Of a stretch of 64,000 bases of DNA, positions 9,964 to 35,892 are shown piece by piece. The translations under genes were made by a program, and so were the position numbers. The notes under the pieces are model-generated. The model ran no database searches. It was not told the origin of the DNA and worked only from the letters and a program-made list of their open reading frames with translations. Source of the DNA: Polyodon spathula. Taxonomy: Eukaryota; Chordata; Actinopteri; Acipenseriformes; Polyodontidae. The first letter of the stretch is position 1. Each line of letters begins with the position of its first letter. The stretch lies in contig NC_054570.1 of the NCBI RefSeq assembly GCF_017654505.1, forward strand, positions 1,102,074-1,166,073. The letters are read 5' to 3'.

Positions 9964-12961
9964 GAGGAGGAGGAGGGGGGGAGGGGGGGGGAGGAGGAAA
10001 GAAAGCCTCACATCTTTCTTTGGCGCTGCTCACAGCTGAAGCGAGTGCGGCCCCAGCCGGTCGTGACACACTTGGTTCCGGCCGGGATGTTGTTGCTGGA
10101 AGCCAGGCACACGGGGGACACGCGGGGAGTGATCTGAGCCGGAGAGGACAGGCGCAGGAGGCTCACGTCGTTGTTGAAGTTCTGAGCGTTGTAGTTCGGG
10201 TGAAAGAAGACCTGCGGGGGGGGGGTGAGACACAAACTCTTTTAGCGTCCCCTCTGTCAAGAGGGTCCATGGAGACAATCCAGTCCTGCTGACGTCTCTG
10301 TCTCCTCAGACAGCTGGACTGGAATATAAACAGGGTGCTGTAGTTTCCGAGGGGGGGAGGTGAGCTTACCCTGGCGATGGCCTTCACCTGGATGGGTTCA
10401 GCGTTGGAAGATCTGTCGTACTCTCCCAGGATGACGCGATGGCGACTGGCGCTGGGGGAGGGAGGGAACACGCTCTGGGTCAGTGAAGAGCAAGGGGTTC
10501 TAAATGGAACCATCAGAGGATTCTACATAACGGGGTGAATATGAAATCGAAGTGACAGAATCGTTAGGATTCCAGGGTTCCAAAGCATGAAGCTCTGCGC
10601 ATAGTTCTGAGAGCGAACGGGCTGCCCTGCACACCGCGAGCAAGCATCTTAACCACAGTGCAGAAGAGCCGGCTGGTCTGCATCAATGGTTATACAGCTT
10701 TTATCATCTCATCTCACCGACGGGACAAAATCCTTAACAGCAGAGCATCACGCAACACTGCACGCACCCACGCACGCAAACACGCACGCAAACATGCACG
10801 CAAACACGCACGCACCCGCAGAGCATCACACAACACTGCACACACACACGCACCCACGCACGCACCCGCAGAGCATCACACAACACTGCACACGCACACG
10901 CACCCACACACGCAAACACGCACGCACTCGCAGAGCATCACACAACACTGCACGCACCCACGCACGCAAACACGCACGCACCCGCAGAGCATCACACAAC
11001 ACTGCACACGCACACGCACCCACGCACGCAAACACGCACGCACCCGCAGAGCATCACACAACACTGCACACGCACCCACACACGCAAACACGCACGCACC
11101 CGCAGAGCATCACACAACACTGCACGCACACACACACGCACCCACGCACACACCCGCAGAGCATCACACAACACTGCACGCACCCACACACGCAAACACG
11201 CACGCACCCGCAGAGCATCACACAACACTGCACACGCACACTCACCCACGCACGCAAACACGCACGCACCCGCAGAGCATCACACAACACTGCACACGCA
11301 CCCACACACGCAAACACGCACGCACTCGCAGAGCATCACACAACACTGCACGCGCACACACACACACACACGCACCCACACACGCAAACACAGCACGCAC
11401 CAGTGCATCCACGTGACACTACCGCACGCACACACGACGCACGCACCAGTGTTGTGTCGTGATGACGTGACAGCACGTGAGGCGTTCTATCGTAGTGTGC
11501 AGTGCCATGCACACAAACGTTTGTTGCGTGTGCGTGTAGAGCGTCACGTAGTGTGTTGTGACGCACCCCACGCACCAAATGTGTGGTGTGCGCGTGTCAG
11601 CAGCTCGTATCGTAGTGTGTTGTGACGTGCACGGTGTGTTGGTGCAATGTGCACCCACGCACGCATCGTCTCGTAGTGGTTGTGAACAGCGTGTGCCACA
11701 CACAACAATGCTTGTTGTGGTGTGTGCAGAGCATCAAACAAACACTGCACACAATGCACTCGCAGAGCATCACACAACACTGCACACGCACACGCACCCA
11801 CGCACGCAAACACACACACACTCGCAGAGCATCACACAACACTGCACGCAACACACACGCACCCACACACGCAAACACGCACGCACCCGCAGAGCATCAC
11901 ACAACACTGCACGCACACACACGCACGCAAACACGCAAACACTCGCACGCATCACACAACACTGCACGCACACAACACGCACCCACACACACACACACAC
12001 ACACACAGCATCACACAACACGTGCACTCACACACACACCACACCACGATGCACGGTCACCACTCACACACACACACCCCACACACGCACGCAGTGTTTG
12101 AAGACAGGACCTACCTGACTCTGCAATGAGCTGCTGTCACCACCCAGTACTGATTGATCAGGGATCCGCCGCAGAAATGAAACCCAGTAGTTTCCTGAAC
12201 GCAGGGAGAATCACAAGGATGAACGAGTAACACAGTGCAAGTTACAGCTTTCTCTTCCTGTGGGGGTTCGAGGCTTTCTCCCCTGAAGGACACCCCCAGC
12301 TGGGGGGGGGGGGGGGGGGTCTGGGGCAGCTCTGGGGTCTAGGGGAGCCCTGGGGTCTGGGGCAGATCTGGGGTCTGGAGTCTGGGGGAGCCCTGGGGTC
12401 TAGGGGAGCCCTGGGGTCTGGGGCAGATCTGGGGTCTGGAGTCTGGGGGAGCCCTGGGGTTTGGCGTCGCTGGCCGTGTTTTACTCACCTGCAGAGAGAC
12501 CTGCCAAGGCCAGGATCCAGGCACGGCGTTCTCCCCATTCACGATCTTGTTGTAGTTGCTGATGATTGGCCTGATGGACGGGACCCCGCACCCTGGAACA
12601 GCACGAAGGACAAGGCTCATTCAGGACAAGGAGACAAAGCACTGGGTTTGCAGAGGCCACGGCGTCACCCCCTCACAATATCACCAGGCCTCTTAACTCT
12701 ACACTGGGATTACAATTCTGTCACCTTACAACCCTGCCTTCAAGTTTCGTGTTGTCGTTTACTATCAATTGTAAACCGGGAGATATTTCAGGGTCTCGGT
12801 ACGTCCGAGACCACAAGATAATTACCCGCAGTTCTGACATGATATGCAAGGCCACTTTTAACCTTCATTTCAAACAAAAAAAAAAGCACGGCAAATAAGA
12901 GAAATCTCGTCTTACCGAAAGCAGAGCTGGCGAGCGCCAGGCAGCCCAGAATCCAAAGCAT
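9135..12961 (-). CDS. ctrl: Chymotrypsin-like serine protease precursor
   Basis: Secreted digestive protease zymogen of the S1 family. Minus-strand coding exons are 12916-12961, 12489-12592, 12115-12194, 10370-10451, 10034-10211, 9479-9606 and 9135-9296; all have GT-AG borders and add up to 780 bases (259 residues). Exon 1 encodes a signal peptide ([16 protein letters not shown]). The propeptide starts CGVP and ends at Lys-Ile ([15 protein letters not shown]), so trypsin should activate it. The triad is complete: His in TAAHC, Asp in NNDVSLL, Ser in GDSGGP. The S1 pocket has Ser at position 189 (SSCQGDSGG), giving chymotrypsin-type preference for large hydrophobic residues, with Ala at the 226 position (APAVYARV) as in CTRB and CTRL. 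The sequence [12 protein letters not shown] and seven-exon layout fit CTRL best; CTRB is the alternative. Intron 3 is swollen by a CA-rich array. Confidence 0.9.
9939..10005. repeat. G-rich (GGA)n tract in protease intron 5
   Basis: A G run, then GGA triplets, then more G; it lies close to the exon 5 donor. Confidence 0.9.
10737..12090. repeat. CA-rich minisatellite in protease intron 3
   Basis: Repeats of about 50-60 bp built on CGCAGAGCATCACACAACAC followed by variable CACGCACGCAAACACG. A diverged section at 11440-11750 keeps traces of the unit, then the regular form resumes. It occupies most of the 1.66-kb intron 3 and produces long spurious open frames. Confidence 0.95.
12300..12470. repeat. 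GGGGTCTGGGG-type minisatellite in protease intron 2
   Basis: A poly-G run followed by nested units such as AGCCCTGGGGTCTAGGGG and CAGATCTGGGGTCTGGAG. Confidence 0.9.
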
Positions 12962-13019
12962 TGTCATTTCTAGATTGTGGCTTCACACTGGTTCATACTG
13001 CTGCCGAGCGCCGGGCTCC

Positions 13020-13131
13020 CTGCTTATATCCCAGCTGCATCGTGGACGTTGGACTGGCTATCTCGTTCCCTTCAGCTCCTCAGATAACATTGTGGGAAAC
13101 TGAAAGCCTGTCCGAGGAGGAGGGGCAGGTG
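13020..13131 (-). promoter_or_regulatory. ctrl: Protease promoter: TATA box and possible PTF1 site
   Basis: On the minus strand GGATATAAGCAG (about 13022-13033) lies some 65 bases upstream of the ATG and is a good TATA box. Further upstream are TTTCCCAC (13092-13099) and the E-box CACCTG (13126-13131). PTF1, the acinar-cell factor, is known to bind a CACCTG plus TTTCCC pair upstream of pancreatic enzyme genes; the assignment here is inference. Confidence 0.55.
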
Positions 13132-13439
13132 TGGAACGGGTTGCAGGGCCCAGCCTCCCCTTCCTTTGGGAGGACTTTCTTGGGATTGGTAGGACTTCGG
13201 GAATTTGGGCTTCTGTGAACTGATATCTGGCATCGTGGGATTTGAAACAGTTGGGTAATGTTTCTAAGAAGATATTTTTTATTGCAATGACCTTACCTGT
13301 CTTGAACTAGTCACATTGAACTTGTTTCTTATCGTGTTTACCAACAGCTCCACGAGAGCGCCAAGAACAATGTGTTTATACATACAACCCTACACAGATG
13401 TTCTCTGTCTGGATATCCCATTGAAGAAGAAAAGCAAAC

Positions 13440-13740
13440 AATTCAAGCTCCGTATCTTTATTTATTTGGCAGATGTCTTTATCCCAGGCGACTCACACAG
13501 GTGTTACAGGGCAGTACAGGGTTACAATGCGAGATTCATATTGAAACACAGTGTAGTTTACAGCAAGTGCAAATAATAATGCTACTAGAACACAATATGA
13601 ACAAGGATGCAGCCAGTTAGCATCACAGAAAGTTATATCCACAAAGATATCTTAGTAGTGCAACAGTGTAAGGATGGTGCATTAGCTGAGGGTCCAGCTC
13701 AGAGCAAGAGGGCAGATCAACAGATCTACAAGCGGGGGGG
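13440..13740 (-). repeat. Old interspersed element with an L2-like end
   Basis: TTTATTTGGCAGATGTCTTT-ATCCCAGGCGACTCACA is the reversed 3' end typical of fish L2-related LINE/SINEs. The following 250 bases look like the body of the same element. No open frame survives. Confidence 0.5.
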
Positions 13741-14530
13741 TGTTGAGGAGTCTTTGGTTACATCTCTATGCAACATACTATGCGCTGGAAGACTAAGCCT
13801 GCAATGCAGTCGTACAAGTTTACTGCAGCTCGGAAGAGAAGCACTCCCAGCACATCGGGAGAGCTCTCTACCTCCTCTCTCTAAACCACCCTTTAAAAGC
13901 TCAGCCTCTCTTTAGAGGAGTGGTCGGGGGACCAGTGGACGAGTCTGTCTCGCTCCTACTCTGGTCCACCTCCTCAATGGTGGGCCCTGAAGAGGACCTC
14001 CCCAGGGAAGCCCCCTGGCATCCCCCCCAGGCATGCCGCCCCCTGCAGCCCCTCCCTGGTACAGCTTGGTGATTATGGGGTTGCACAGGCAGGCAGGTTC
14101 TGATAACGTGGCCAGGTATGGGAGCTGTTCAGGAGGAATGGGATGTCACTAGCCCTGCTCCCGACCAGTCCTGGGTATGATCACAACAAGAGGCGGCACT
14201 GCAGTGGCCAGGACTGTGTTAGCAGCTCTCCTGCCGGCTCCTTTGTTAAAAGTTAATTTAAAAAAAAAAAAAAAAAAAAAAACAGGAAATATTTTACATT
14301 GACCCCCGAGTGTTTGTTATAGCAGCCAAACTCGTGCCTGTGAAAATAATCGCACTTTAAAAGATAACAAAGCATTTCACAGAAACAGGAACTGTTTAAA
14401 ATTGCCCACAGCGATTAGCAGTGCGAGGATCAGGGAGGGTGTCTCTATTTTTATTTTTGTCCAGCCCCTGCGGATTGAACAGCACGGCAGCCAGCACTGA
14501 CGTGTCAATAAAAGTTTACTTATTTACCTT
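13741..14530. other. Intergenic, no clear gene
   Basis: Moderately GC-rich, with an A run at 14260-14282. Short open frames on both strands have no recognisable motif. A decayed transposon is possible. Confidence 0.35.
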
Positions 14531-14538
14531 GCTTGAAG

Positions 14539-14709
14539 ATGTACGCTGTCAGCCTGGACTCGTCCACACACCCTTCCGAGCCGCTGCTGCAAGGCGAGAG
14601 GAGACGCACCGTCTCACTGAGATTCCCCGAGAAAGCGCCTCGGTTTGATCCCTCAATCCCGTTCTCCATCTGGGGGGAGCCCATCGCCTCGTCCGGGGAC
14701 TGGCAGCAG
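14539..14709 (+). other. Possible 5' exon of the zinc-finger gene
   Basis: An open frame starting at the ATG near 14539 reads MYAVSLDSSTHPSEPLL and on to WGEPIASSGDWQQ; it is coding-like in composition. It lies about 300 bases before the zinc-finger exon on the same strand. No donor in a phase matching that exon (phase 0) was found, so it may be a separate exon, a 5' UTR or chance. Confidence 0.25.
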
Positions 14710-15007
14710 ACCTCTCAGCTCACGTTCTCGGGCTTTGGCCTGTTCTGTAACTGTTTGAAGCTAGCTGACTGTTATATATCAACGAGAGGCGTCAGCTGCA
14801 ATCACTGTTGTCTTCTGCGTTATGAGTAACGGATGGCTATTAACATTTAATACAGTGTCATTCGATTGCTGACATTGACCACTGTTCTGATGTTTAATAA
14901 TTCATATTAAATACTTATACTTCATGCAAGGCTCAGGATATTTCCTAGAACTATAATTCTAATTACTAACACCCCCTCTAAGTCTGTGTTTGGTTTCTTC
15001 CTCGCAG

Positions 15008-17285
15008 GGGAAGGAGCACTTCAGCCAGTCCAAGTGGGACCTATTGAGCCTGTCTGATGATTCGGACGAGGAAGAGGGCAAGGGAGGGGGCCCCAGGGAC
15101 AGGGGGGCGGGAGGGAGGAAGGGCTGCTGGGAGTGTGGCCGCTCCTTTCCCTCCTCCTCGGAGCTCGTCCTGCACTTGCAGGAGCACCAGCCGGAGATGA
15201 CGTGCAACATGTGCAGGGTGGTGTTCCGCAGGGTCCCGTCGCTGAGACTGCACCTGTCCAACGCTCACCGCGACGCCTCCCTGCGCTGCCGCTGCGGGCA
15301 GGCCTTCGCGACGGTCTGGGATTTCAACCTGCACCTCGCCACCCACTGTAGCCGTCGCGAGCTCCAGTGCCACATGCCCTGCCCCACCTACGCCAAGCTT
15401 GGCCAGCACCGGCTGATGCAGGCAGCCCGCCCGCCCGGGTACCAGCCCGAGAGACTCGTCAGCAGGGCAACGGAGACCGCGACTCCCCCCGCTGCGGGGG
15501 CCTCGCCGGCCGGCTCTCCACAGGGAGGGTTTCCCAGCAGACCCGCCGAGGAGCCCGAAGCCACGTTTTACAACGGGAAGAGGAAGAACTTCGCCTTGGT
15601 GGTCCGGAGCATCAACTCCGTGACTCTGCGGTTCCCACGGGATTCCGTGGCGGAGGAAAATCGGGAGAAGAAGATCCACGTGGTGGAGGTGAGGAACGTG
15701 ACGGGGAAGAAGACTGAGGGAATCAAACAGGAAGAAGGGGAGGGGGACAGGGAGGGGAGACGCGCACAGGGTCAGGGTTACCGAGCGATAGAAGAGGAGG
15801 AGGAGGAGGATGTGAAACCAGACGTGTTCTCTCTGGTGCCGCCCCTCCCAGCTGCCCCCTCCAGTCCCGCACTGCTTTTGCAGGATAATCTGAAAGTAGA
15901 GGAGGGCTCCTGCCTGCCCGTGCTCCCAGACCCCGCGCTCGGGGACTCGGAGACGGAGAGCATCACGGAGTCCAACCCGGTCCTCCCGGAAAGCACCAGC
16001 GACTCAGACAGCTTACCAGAGGGGGACTCAGAGTTCAACCCGGGGGAGATCTCGGATGCGTCCAGCGACTCCTTCTCCAGCAGGAACTCCAGCGGCTCGT
16101 CCTACAGGCCCAGGAAGAGGCGCGGCTCCAGCTGCGTGGGGGGCGGGGCCGGGGGAAACCAGCCCCGCTGGTTTCAGAAACCGCCGAGACCCATTCAGCC
16201 CAACCCCAGCAGCAGGAGACGCGGCTTCGGCTTCACGCACTGCGTCCCCGTCCAAATGCCCGCACTGCGGCATCGCCTACAGCAGCCCTTCTCTCATGCA
16301 GCGCCACGCCCAGAGCTGCCCCGAGCGGCCGGTCGCTGTGGCGTGTGAGCTCTGCTCCCTGACCTTCCCCAGCCAAAACAGCCTGATCCAGCACAAGGCG
16401 CAGGGTCACCACTACGTGCGCATGTACACCTGCCACCTCTGCAGAGAGGTCTTCCCGGACTTCGTCATCTTCAGCCAGCACGCTTGCCCGTCCTTCGACT
16501 CGCCCTCCGCGCCTCGACAGCGACCGACGTCCACTCCTGTCCCAAGCGTCGTGCACGATGCTCGAGCCTCGTCGGCAGGGGTCCTCGGCAGCCCTCCTCC
16601 TCCTCCTCCTCCACAGACCACCGCACCCCAGGTGTTGCTTCAACCTCCCGCCCCCGAGCCTAACGTGGCAACAGACGCACATCCGATCAGCCAGACACTT
16701 CTCAGTACAAGCGTCGCCTCCTCCAGGCCCTCCCCGAATCCTAATCCTAACCCCGCTCCAGATCCGGAGCCTCTGAAGATCCTGGGGCTGTACGTCAACC
16801 TGAGCAAGGAGTCGACCCCAGAAGCAGGCTCCCTGGCTCCCTCCACCCCCGCCCCTCGCTGCTGCCTGCCCCGGGGCGTGCTGTTCGAGTGCCGGCAGTG
16901 CGGTGCCAGCTCCCGCCAGCCCTCCCTGCCAGTGCGGCATCGCTACCTGCACCGGGGCCCCCGGGCTCACCGCTGCCAGTGCGGCAAGGCGTTCACACGC
17001 AGCCTGCACCTCCTCCGGCACCAGGTGCGCCACGCGGAGAGCAGCCGCTACATCTGCGAGCCCTGCGGGGCCACGCGCCTCGCCCAGCACAAGAAGAGGA
17101 AGAGGAGACGGAGGAGGAGGAAGAGGAAGGGGGCGAGGCGGAGGGCGTGTCAGGACCCCTTCAGGTGCGTCTGCGGGCTGCCTTTTAAAAAGCCAGCCGT
17201 CTACCTGTGGCATAAACTGAAGAATCGGAAATCCGCGGCTAAGAACCCTTGCAGGCAGCCCTCGCTTGCTTTGTCAGTTATGTAG
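15008..17285 (+). CDS. C2H2 zinc-finger protein, frame broken once
   Basis: Probable nuclear DNA-binding protein; I cannot name the family member. A good acceptor (TTTCTTCCTCGCAG) ends at 15007, so this is an internal-to-last exon entered at phase 0. The first frame (to about 16140-16250) holds three C2H2-like fingers (CWECGRSFPSSSELVLHLQE, TCNMC..., RCRCG...), a glutamate-rich acidic linker and a Ser/Asp-rich stretch. From about 16250 the fingers continue in the next frame (CPHCGIAYSSPSLMQRH, CELC..., CHLC..., CRQC..., CQCGKAFTRSLHLLRH, CEPC..., CVCG...), with a Pro-rich linker and a basic Lys/Arg block near 17090-17140. The stop is TAG at 17283-17285. Joined, it would be about 759 residues. 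The frame change lies in or after a G-run at 16136-16155. The N-terminal exon is missing or uncertain. Confidence 0.75.
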
Positions 17286-17353
17286 TTTGTTTCTGTGGGA
17301 TTCTTGTAAATATGCATCTTGGTTTTTGTTTTTTGTTTTTTGTTGCATTTTGT

Positions 17354-17359
17354 AATAAA
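17354..17359 (+). terminator. Poly(A) signal of the zinc-finger gene
   Basis: AATAAA 69 bases past the stop codon, in T-rich sequence. Confidence 0.7.
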
Positions 17360-17724
17360 ATCTCTTGTGAAAGGTAAATGTATCATGTTATAGAGAGAGT
17401 TTTTGTTTCCTGCTATGTGGTATGAATTAGACTTTCCCAGCTTATTCAAAATGACAGCGAAAACAAAGAGAAACACGGCCCGGTCACTTTTCATCTCATG
17501 TAGACGTATTTAATCAGTAGAAAACAAACCAGAAGGTACAGGGATTAAATGCAGCTGTGGGCAAAAAAAAAAAACCAGACAAAATCAACGAAACAAAAGC
17601 TGGCAGCGTTTCCAGTCCTGCAGGACGGGGGTCAGTGACCTCCCAGTCTTCAATACCCAACAGAAAGGCAGCTTTGCAGCGAGCTGCGTCTGCACAGCGT
17701 CAAGAGAACTGGAACAGCAGCGAT

Positions 17725-17837
17725 CTACATTCAAGCACTGTTCCTGGCACCTCCTGGGCAGCGAGCGTGCGCTGTGTGTATGTGTGTGATCTACATTCAA
17801 GCACTGTGCCTGGCACCTCCCGGGCAGCGGGCGTGCG

Positions 17838-17891
<54 letters not shown>

Positions 17892-17998
17892 TTAATTCAA
17901 GGCACCTCCTGGGCAGCGAGCGTGCGCTGTGTGTCTGTGTGTGTGTGTGATCTACATTCAAGCACTGTGCCTGGCACCTCCCGGGCAGCGAGCGTGCG

Positions 17999-18050
<52 letters not shown>

Positions 18051-18096
18051 TTCATTCAAGCACTGTGCCTGGCACCTCTCGGGCAGCGAGCATGCG

Positions 18097-18130
<34 letters not shown>

Positions 18131-18250
18131 TCTACATTCAAGCACTGTGCCTGGCACCTCTCGGGCAGCGAGCATGCGCTGTGTGTGTGTGTGTGTGTGT
18201 GATCTACATTCAAGCACTGTGCCTGGCACCTCCCGGGCAGCGAGCGTGCG

Positions 18251-18284
<34 letters not shown>

Positions 18285-18332
18285 TCTACATTCAAGCACT
18301 GTGCCTGGCACCTCCCGGGCAGCGAGCGTGCG

Positions 18333-18370
<38 letters not shown>

Positions 18371-18826
18371 TTACATTCATGTAAGTTCGTGACACGGTGT
18401 GTGTGGTGGTGTGTGTGCTGAGTGGCAGGGCCGTCCGCCCGAACACACACACACACACGATGTAAGTTCGTGGACACCGGACCGTGGAGGGCACGTTCGT
18501 ACCGCACGTGGTGCACGGTAGACACGTGTGTGACCCCACCCACACAACACCACACACACGCACACCTAGATGTAAGTTCGTGACACGGACCCGTGGGGTC
18601 GCGCAGCGAGCATGCACACACATTCACACACACAGAGGCACCACATTATTAACCACGCAATCTAGTGTGATTCAAGTTCGTGACACGGACTGGCACCTCC
18701 CGGGCAGCGAGCGTGCGCTGTGCTGTCACACAGACACAGTTAAACACACCACACACACGTCACGCACACAGATGTAAGCACTGTGACACGGACCACCCTC
18801 CGGGCAGCGAGCATCGCTCGTTGCGC

Positions 18827-18857
<31 letters not shown>

Positions 18858-18915
18858 GATCTACATTCAAGCACTGTGCCTGGCACCTCCCGGGCAGCGA
18901 GCGTGCGCTGTGTGT
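17725..18915. repeat. Composite minisatellite with nested (TG)n
   Basis: About nine copies of a unit ATCTACATTCAAGCACTGTG-CCTGGCACCTCCCGGGCAGC-GAGCGTGCGC, each followed by a TG run of different length (roughly 10 to 50 bases). Copies at 18380-18790 are scrambled. Confidence 0.9.
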
Positions 18916-20552
18916 CTGACACTCGGGATCCTTTCTTCATGCCATGCGTCATCACAGAGGTGTGCATCGCTGGCAGTGTCACACAAGCCTGGAATCTCGC
19001 CAGCGTCGCTCGTGGTTCTGTGGGTCACCAGTTTCTGTGAGGAATAAGAGTGTGCTGGTGTGAATGAAGTGTCTCCCTGCCCCGTTTAATTGGTGCCTTT
19101 TTAACCAATTAATGCCATCGTTAAGTGATCATTTGATGTTGTTGTGCATCAAGCAAGCGTCAGATCCTTCATTATCGTATGGACACGAGTGTAGCGCTGA
19201 GCCCCTCGTCTCCTGCAGCTCTATAGACTGGTTCCAGTTTGAATTGTCCAGTAACTCAGTGGTCTGGTTCCAGTTTGGTTAAATGTAAAACCACTTTTAA
19301 TGGATTGAACTCTAAAAGTTCACTTTGCCCCAAATAAACACGATCTCGTTTCAAAGCAATTACTGAACCCTGGGATAATCACGAGGCCTGTGGCAGGTGC
19401 GATCCAAAGGGAATCCCCAGCCAAGCTGTAAAATGATCCAAAATAAACCAATAATAATCCAGCTGTGACCTTTCACAGGGGTCGGGGCCGACCAGCAACC
19501 CCTAGTTGTCAGAGGCTGAACTTAAAACAACAACAACAACAAAAAAGATTTTTAAAATCTTTCTGATTTGCTCTCTTTGGCAGAGACAAGCAAGAAACTT
19601 AGCAGCGTGACGGATTCCTCCTCCAGTCGCATCAGAGAGAGGGGCGTGGTTTTCCTGAGTTTCCTTATTGGAGTCCTGTGGCTGTTCTGAAGTTGTAGTC
19701 TTCCCCCTGGTGTTTGGAGGATAGAACAACAGCTCCTCTCTTCCAGCTATTCCCGCTCAACAAGTGTCTTGTTGGACAGACGGGTGACTGGAGGCGAACA
19801 CCTGCGCAAAGAAGGAAAGACGATAATATCAAGTGATTAATCGATCATATCAAATATTCAGCAACTCACAGAGACTAGGATGTCAACTGTGAATCAACAA
19901 CTGCTGCAGAGTCACTGCCAATAGGACCTCGGTTTTGACATCTCGTTCCGAGGGACGGAGCACAAGGAGGTTCAGTGACTTGCTCTGGGTCTCACACACA
20001 CACACAGAGAGTCAGTGGCTTTGAACTGGGGACCTCCTGGTATCAAGACCCTTGTCTTTAACCACTGGACCGCCAAGCCTCCAAATAAAATGAATCTGTT
20101 AAAGCTAATTGATAAAATAAGGAGTCAGTCAGTTTATCGATTTGCCTTTCTCTATTCAACACCAGCATTGTTTGTCCTCATCCACTAGGTGGCAGTGGAG
20201 TACTGTACACAATATTTACTGGCGCACTCAGATTGAAATCTGCTCATATAGAAAGTATTTTTGAGGCACCAGTTTGGATCAACTCGAACCACCAGAACAG
20301 CAAGGTGCAGATCACAGGGGAGGAGAGAACAACATAAGACACACCTGATCTTGTTAGCTAGACACACTGGGGGCTAATCAAGCTGGTAGTAAAACCTGGA
20401 CTGTACAAAACTGCTGTGCAATAGGAGTCTTATTTCCAGCCCTGTTGTTCATGGTGAAATGATCTGGCCTCTACGTAAGGATCCACACACTCAGAAACTC
20501 AAACACCTTGGCACTCATCCCCCCCCCCAGCCCCTCACCCTCTGCCTGGGCT
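18916..20552. other. Intergenic, 3' flank of kcnn4
   Basis: No gene seen. 19880-20090 is a retroelement tail (CACAAGGAGGTTCAGTGACT... ending in TTTAACCACTGGACCGCCAA) shared with copies at 29275-29410 and 40535-40720. A short dispersed repeat is at 20335-20440. Confidence 0.5.
19880..20090 (+). repeat. SINE/L2-tail-like element
   Basis: GAGACTAGGATGTCAACTGT..., then GGAGCACAAGGAGGTTCAGT..., then TTTGAACTGGGGACCTCCTG; a familiar fish interspersed repeat layout. Truncated at its left end compared with the 40535 copy. Confidence 0.6.
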
Positions 20553-34279
<13,727 letters not shown>

Positions 34280-34449
34280 GGTGACAGTCGAGTCTTCTTC
34301 TCCTTCTCGTTCTACTCCTTCTTCCCCTACAACCGAGCAGCTGCCGCGGCTGTGGGTACTAGAGGGCACAGCCAGTCTGGAGTGTGACAGCGACATCTGG
34401 GGCATCTGTCTGGAGTGTGGTGATAGCGATGTGACGGCGTCTTAAACAA

Positions 34450-34660
34450 CAGCACACCCACATTGCAATAGCGCGCACACACACACACACACACTGGCAC
34501 GCACATACAAACATTATAATAGCACACAAACACATTATAATAGCACACACACACATTGCAATAGCACACACACACATACACACACATTGCAATAGCACAC
34601 ACACACATAAACACACACATTATAATGGCACATACACACACACACACACACACGCAAATA
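34450..34660. repeat. CA-rich minisatellite upstream of kcnn4
   Basis: Units of CATTGCAATAGCACACACAC or CATTATAATAGCACACAAAC type, in the kcnn4 5' flank. Confidence 0.9.
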
Positions 34661-34889
34661 AATGCTGGCAGCAGTCCAGTAATCTGACTGCTTGCCAGTA
34701 CAGGATGCACGGGTGTTTTCTTGTATTTTGGTAATAATGGCTCCGCCGTGCATTCCTCACACGAGCAGACTGGGAATGGAAAATTCCTGTCAGGGTTATT
34801 TCAGTTTGTATTATTGTTTTTCATATATTTTTCCTGGCGGAGTGAGTCCATGAGCTGAATAAATCAAATCTGGGTAAGATAACGATGAA

Positions 34890-34940
<51 letters not shown>

Positions 34941-34942
34941 TA

Positions 34943-34988
<46 letters not shown>

Positions 34989-35367
34989 GATTGGGGAGTC
35001 TGTCGTGTGCAGGTATTACTATCAATGTGGGGATAAAGTTTGAGAAAATGTCCCACAAAGACAGTAACTCCTGAAAAAGCAACGCTGTGGGGACGCCCCC
35101 ACTTTGTAAAACACATTTTTAAGAACTAAATATGCCTTTAAAAAAAAAAAAAAAAAAAAACTAATATGCCTTTAAAAAAAAAAAAAAAAAGTGCCAAAAT
35201 ATTTAGCGCCATCGTATTTCTTAAGCAACGCTGCCACCCTGTGGCGTAACTGTGAAATGACAGCGAGTGTTTTCACACACAGGCTAAAAATACTATCGGC
35301 TCGTCATCGGAACGAATTTTACTGAACATCTTATTCTGTCAAATATATTTATAAAATGAACACTATG

Positions 35368-35413
<46 letters not shown>

Positions 35414-35691
35414 TATAATATATATACACATTCCAGCACAGTAAAAGTTCTACATTAAAATGTACCGTTTTAGTATGAATTATCATATATTACATGAGAG
35501 AATAAAAACTTAAAAAAAAGAAATGACGAGTAAAAGCCTGGTGGAACAACAAGGGAATTTTGGCCAGAATGCACAGAAGTAAGCTGCATCTGAACGTTAC
35601 TTGCGAGCGAGGACTCTCCAACCACGTTGGGTGTTAGCGTGTCGCAGAGTCTCGCAAGAGCGACTGGGAAACTTTGAGTTATTAATTATTA

Positions 35692-35734
<43 letters not shown>

Positions 35735-35890
35735 TATTATTATTCACTATTATTGCAATGCGTATTCATATCGTTTTATTCATATCTGTTTCTATAGCGC
35801 TCCATATGCATAATAAAATGTGTAGAGGCACTTCACAAAATCTACTTAAAAACAAGAAATGATCGATTAAAAGCCTGGTGGAACAAAAAG
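34661..35890. other. Intergenic, microsatellites only
   Basis: (TATC)n and (ATT)n at 34890-34988, A runs at 35140-35190, (TA)n at 35370-35425 and (ATT)n at 35695-35750. No exon seen. Confidence 0.6.
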
Positions 35891-35892
35891 AA

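Noticed and set aside
10658..12118. Open frames over 250 codons in the CA-rich protease intron
   Set aside because: They are Thr-His or Cys-Val translations of a tandem repeat, on both strands and in several frames at once.
15041..15679. 212-codon minus-strand frame opposite the zinc-finger exon
   Set aside because: Antisense shadow of a GC-rich coding exon; no motifs.
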